Source: Gemmatimonadota bacterium
GTDB taxonomy: Bacteria; Gemmatimonadota; Gemmatimonadetes; Gemmatimonadales; GWC2-71-9
Reading direction: 5' to 3'
DNA length: 16,571 bases
Assembly (NCBI GenBank): GCA_029862935.1
Contig: JAOTWK010000033.1
Coordinates: 1-16,571 of the forward strand
Shown in pieces: positions 15,501 through 16,571 of the stretch. The stretch's first letter is position 1. Each line of letters starts with the position of its first letter. The position numbers and the translations under genes are program-made. Below the pieces are notes generated by a model. That model was given only the letters and a program-made list of their open reading frames with translations. It was not told the DNA's origin and searched no databases.

Positions 15501-16137
15501 AGCGGCTCCGGCCTCCTTGTTTCCGCACCGTGACGATGCCGCGCTTTGGACCCGGAACCGCACCGCGCACGTACAACAAGTTGCGTTCCTCGTCGACCCG
15601 GACGATCGACAGTCCGAGCTCGGTCCGCTGTACGTTGCCAGTCTGCCCCGGCAGTTTCTTGCCCTTGATCACCCGGGAAGGATCCGTGCCGGGACCCAGG
15701 CTGCCGGGCTTGCGGCGTCGCGTGCTGCCGTGCGACGCCGGTCCACCACGGAAGCCGTGTCGCTTGACGACGCCCTGGAATCCCTTTCCCCGCGTGGTGC
15801 CCGTCACCTTGACCGCGTCGCCGGCCTGGAAGATGGCCACCGTCAGGACATCGCCGGGTTTCGGGGCCTGTTCGTCCGGCTCGGGCCAGCGGAACTCTCG
15901 CAGCACACGGGGGGCGACATCGATGCCCGCCGTTGCGGCGTGACCGGCGAGCGCCTTGGTCGTTCGCTTCGCCTTGCGTGCACCGAACCCGAGCTGCACC
16001 GCGGTTCGGCCTTCGCCGGACGGTCTCACCCGGACCACCGCGCATGGTCCCGCCTGGATCACGGTGACCGGAAAGACTTGTCCCTCCTCACCGTAGATCC
16101 GCGTCATGCCCAGCTTCCGACCGATCAGTCCATTCAT
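15493..16137 (-). CDS. rplC: 50S ribosomal protein L3
   Basis: Assembly-initiator protein of the large subunit, with a loop reaching the peptidyl transferase centre. It has 214 residues and begins [15 protein letters not shown]. The conserved loop region reads [39 protein letters not shown] and [19 protein letters not shown]. The start is slightly uncertain: a GTG at 16140 directly before the ATG overlaps the rpsJ stop (TAGTGATG) and has AAGG at seven-base spacing, while ATG 16137 has it at ten. The difference is one residue. It overlaps rplD by eight bases. Confidence 0.97.
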   Translation of the reverse strand: MNGLIGRKLGMTRIYGEEGQVFPVTVIQAGPCAVVRVRPSGEGRTAVQLGFGARKAKRTTKALAGHAATAGIDVAPRVLREFRWPEPDEQAPKPGDVLTVAIFQAGDAVKVTGTTRGKGFQGVVKRHGFRGGPASHGSTRRRKPGSLGPGTDPSRVIKGKKLPGQTGNVQRTELGLSIVRVDEERNLLYVRGAVPGPKRGIVTVRKQGGRSRYA

Positions 16138-16139
16138 CA

Positions 16140-16448
16140 CTATTCGACCTTGATCTCAACGTCGACGCCAGCCGGCAGATCGAGTTTGGTCAGCGCGTCG
16201 ACTGTCTGCGCGCGCGAGTCCAGGATCTCGATGAGCCGCTTGTGCGTCTTCAGTTCGAACTGCTCACGACTCTTCTTGTCCACGTGGGGACTCCGCAGCA
16301 CCGTCCAACGCTGTGTCTTGGTGGGCAGGGGAATGGGTCCGGAGACCGATGCCCCGCTCTTCTCGACGGTGCGGACGATGTCGGCGGCCGCCTGGTCGAG
16401 CACCACGTGGTCAAACGCCTTGAGTCGGATTCGGATTTGTCCGGCCAT
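16140..16448 (-). CDS. rpsJ: 30S ribosomal protein S10
   Basis: Small-subunit head protein, also NusE in transcription antitermination complexes. It has 102 residues: [20 protein letters not shown], then [20 protein letters not shown] and [19 protein letters not shown], all classic S10. It is the first gene of the S10 operon and comes eight bases after tuf. GAGG is five bases before ATG 16448. The tuf-rpsJ junction is so tight that no separate S10 promoter or L4-binding leader lies between them; if present it would be inside or upstream of tuf. Confidence 0.98.
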   Translation of the reverse strand: MAGQIRIRLKAFDHVVLDQAAADIVRTVEKSGASVSGPIPLPTKTQRWTVLRSPHVDKKSREQFELKTHKRLIEILDSRAQTVDALTKLDLPAGVDVEIKVE

Positions 16449-16456
16449 GCCTGCCT

Positions 16457-16571
16457 CTACTCCAGGATTTTGGCGACGACGCCGGCGCCGACGGTGCGGC
16501 CGCCTTCGCGAATCGCGAACCGCAGGCCCTCTTCCATCGCGATCGGCGTAATCAGCTCGATCGTCATCTTC
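16457..16571 (-). CDS. tuf: elongation factor Tu, C-terminal end (partial)
   Basis: Only the last 37 codons and the stop are in the window; the gene continues past the right edge. The translation [20 protein letters not shown], followed by [17 protein letters not shown], is the C-terminus of domain 3 of EF-Tu, which delivers aminoacyl-tRNA to the ribosome. The first whole codon begins at 16570. Placement immediately before rpsJ follows the common rpsL-rpsG-fusA-tuf-rpsJ order, so those genes probably lie beyond the window. Confidence 0.96.
   Translation of the reverse strand, partial: KMTIELITPIAMEEGLRFAIREGGRTVGAGVVAKILE

Noticed and set aside
15454..16551. Plus-strand open frame of 365 codons
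   Set aside because: It lies fully opposite rplD, rplC and rpsJ, whose products are unmistakable. Long antisense frames are expected in GC-rich DNA, and the translation resembles no family I know.
1..16571. A new defence, mobile or biosynthetic system
   Set aside because: Every complete gene belongs to a known housekeeping or membrane/pilus family. No transposase, integrase, repeat-spacer array or unexplained gene cluster was found on either strand.

Overview
The window is a GC-rich, very gene-dense piece of a bacterial chromosome. With one exception, every recognisable gene lies on the minus strand. Transcription therefore runs from high to low coordinates, and the biological order starts at the right edge.

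Region 1 (16571 down to 4328) is a fused S10-spc ribosomal protein operon. It opens with the C-terminal end of EF-Tu (tuf). Then follow rpsJ-rplC-rplD-rplW-rplB-rpsS-rplV-rpsC-rplP-rpmC-rpsQ (S10 block), rplN-rplX-rplE-rpsN-rpsH-rplF-rplR-rpsE-rpmD-rplO-secY (spc block) and adk-map. These are 21 ribosomal proteins, the SecYEG channel subunit, adenylate kinase and methionine aminopeptidase. Gaps are 0-18 nt or the genes overlap, except for 57 nt between secY and adk. Several starts overlap the upstream stop codon, which suggests translational coupling. The genes of the alpha operon (infA, rpmJ, rpsM, rpsK, rpsD, rpoA, rplQ) do not follow map here.

Region 2 (4297-3515) is one plus-strand gene, an inositol monophosphatase family protein (SuhB/IMPase type), embedded between map and trpS.

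Region 3 (3478 down to 1) is a tight minus-strand cluster: trpS, an MgtC/SapB-type membrane protein, a broken D-2-hydroxyacid dehydrogenase gene, pilT (type IV pilus retraction ATPase), and possibly the first codons of another gene at the left edge. The dehydrogenase lost its Rossmann nucleotide-binding segment and is frameshifted.

The organism is a bacterium with a zinc-ribbon (type Z) S14, a short-LID adenylate kinase and lysine/alanine-rich extensions on L30 and L4. Overall gene style and protein sequence recall Gemmatimonadota or a neighbouring phylum; this is an impression from reading, not a database result. No mobile element, CRISPR array, tRNA or rRNA was seen. I see no new multi-gene system: the points worth a second look are the broken dehydrogenase, the basic tails on L30, L4 and PilT, the antisense suhB-like gene and the truncated spc/alpha order.
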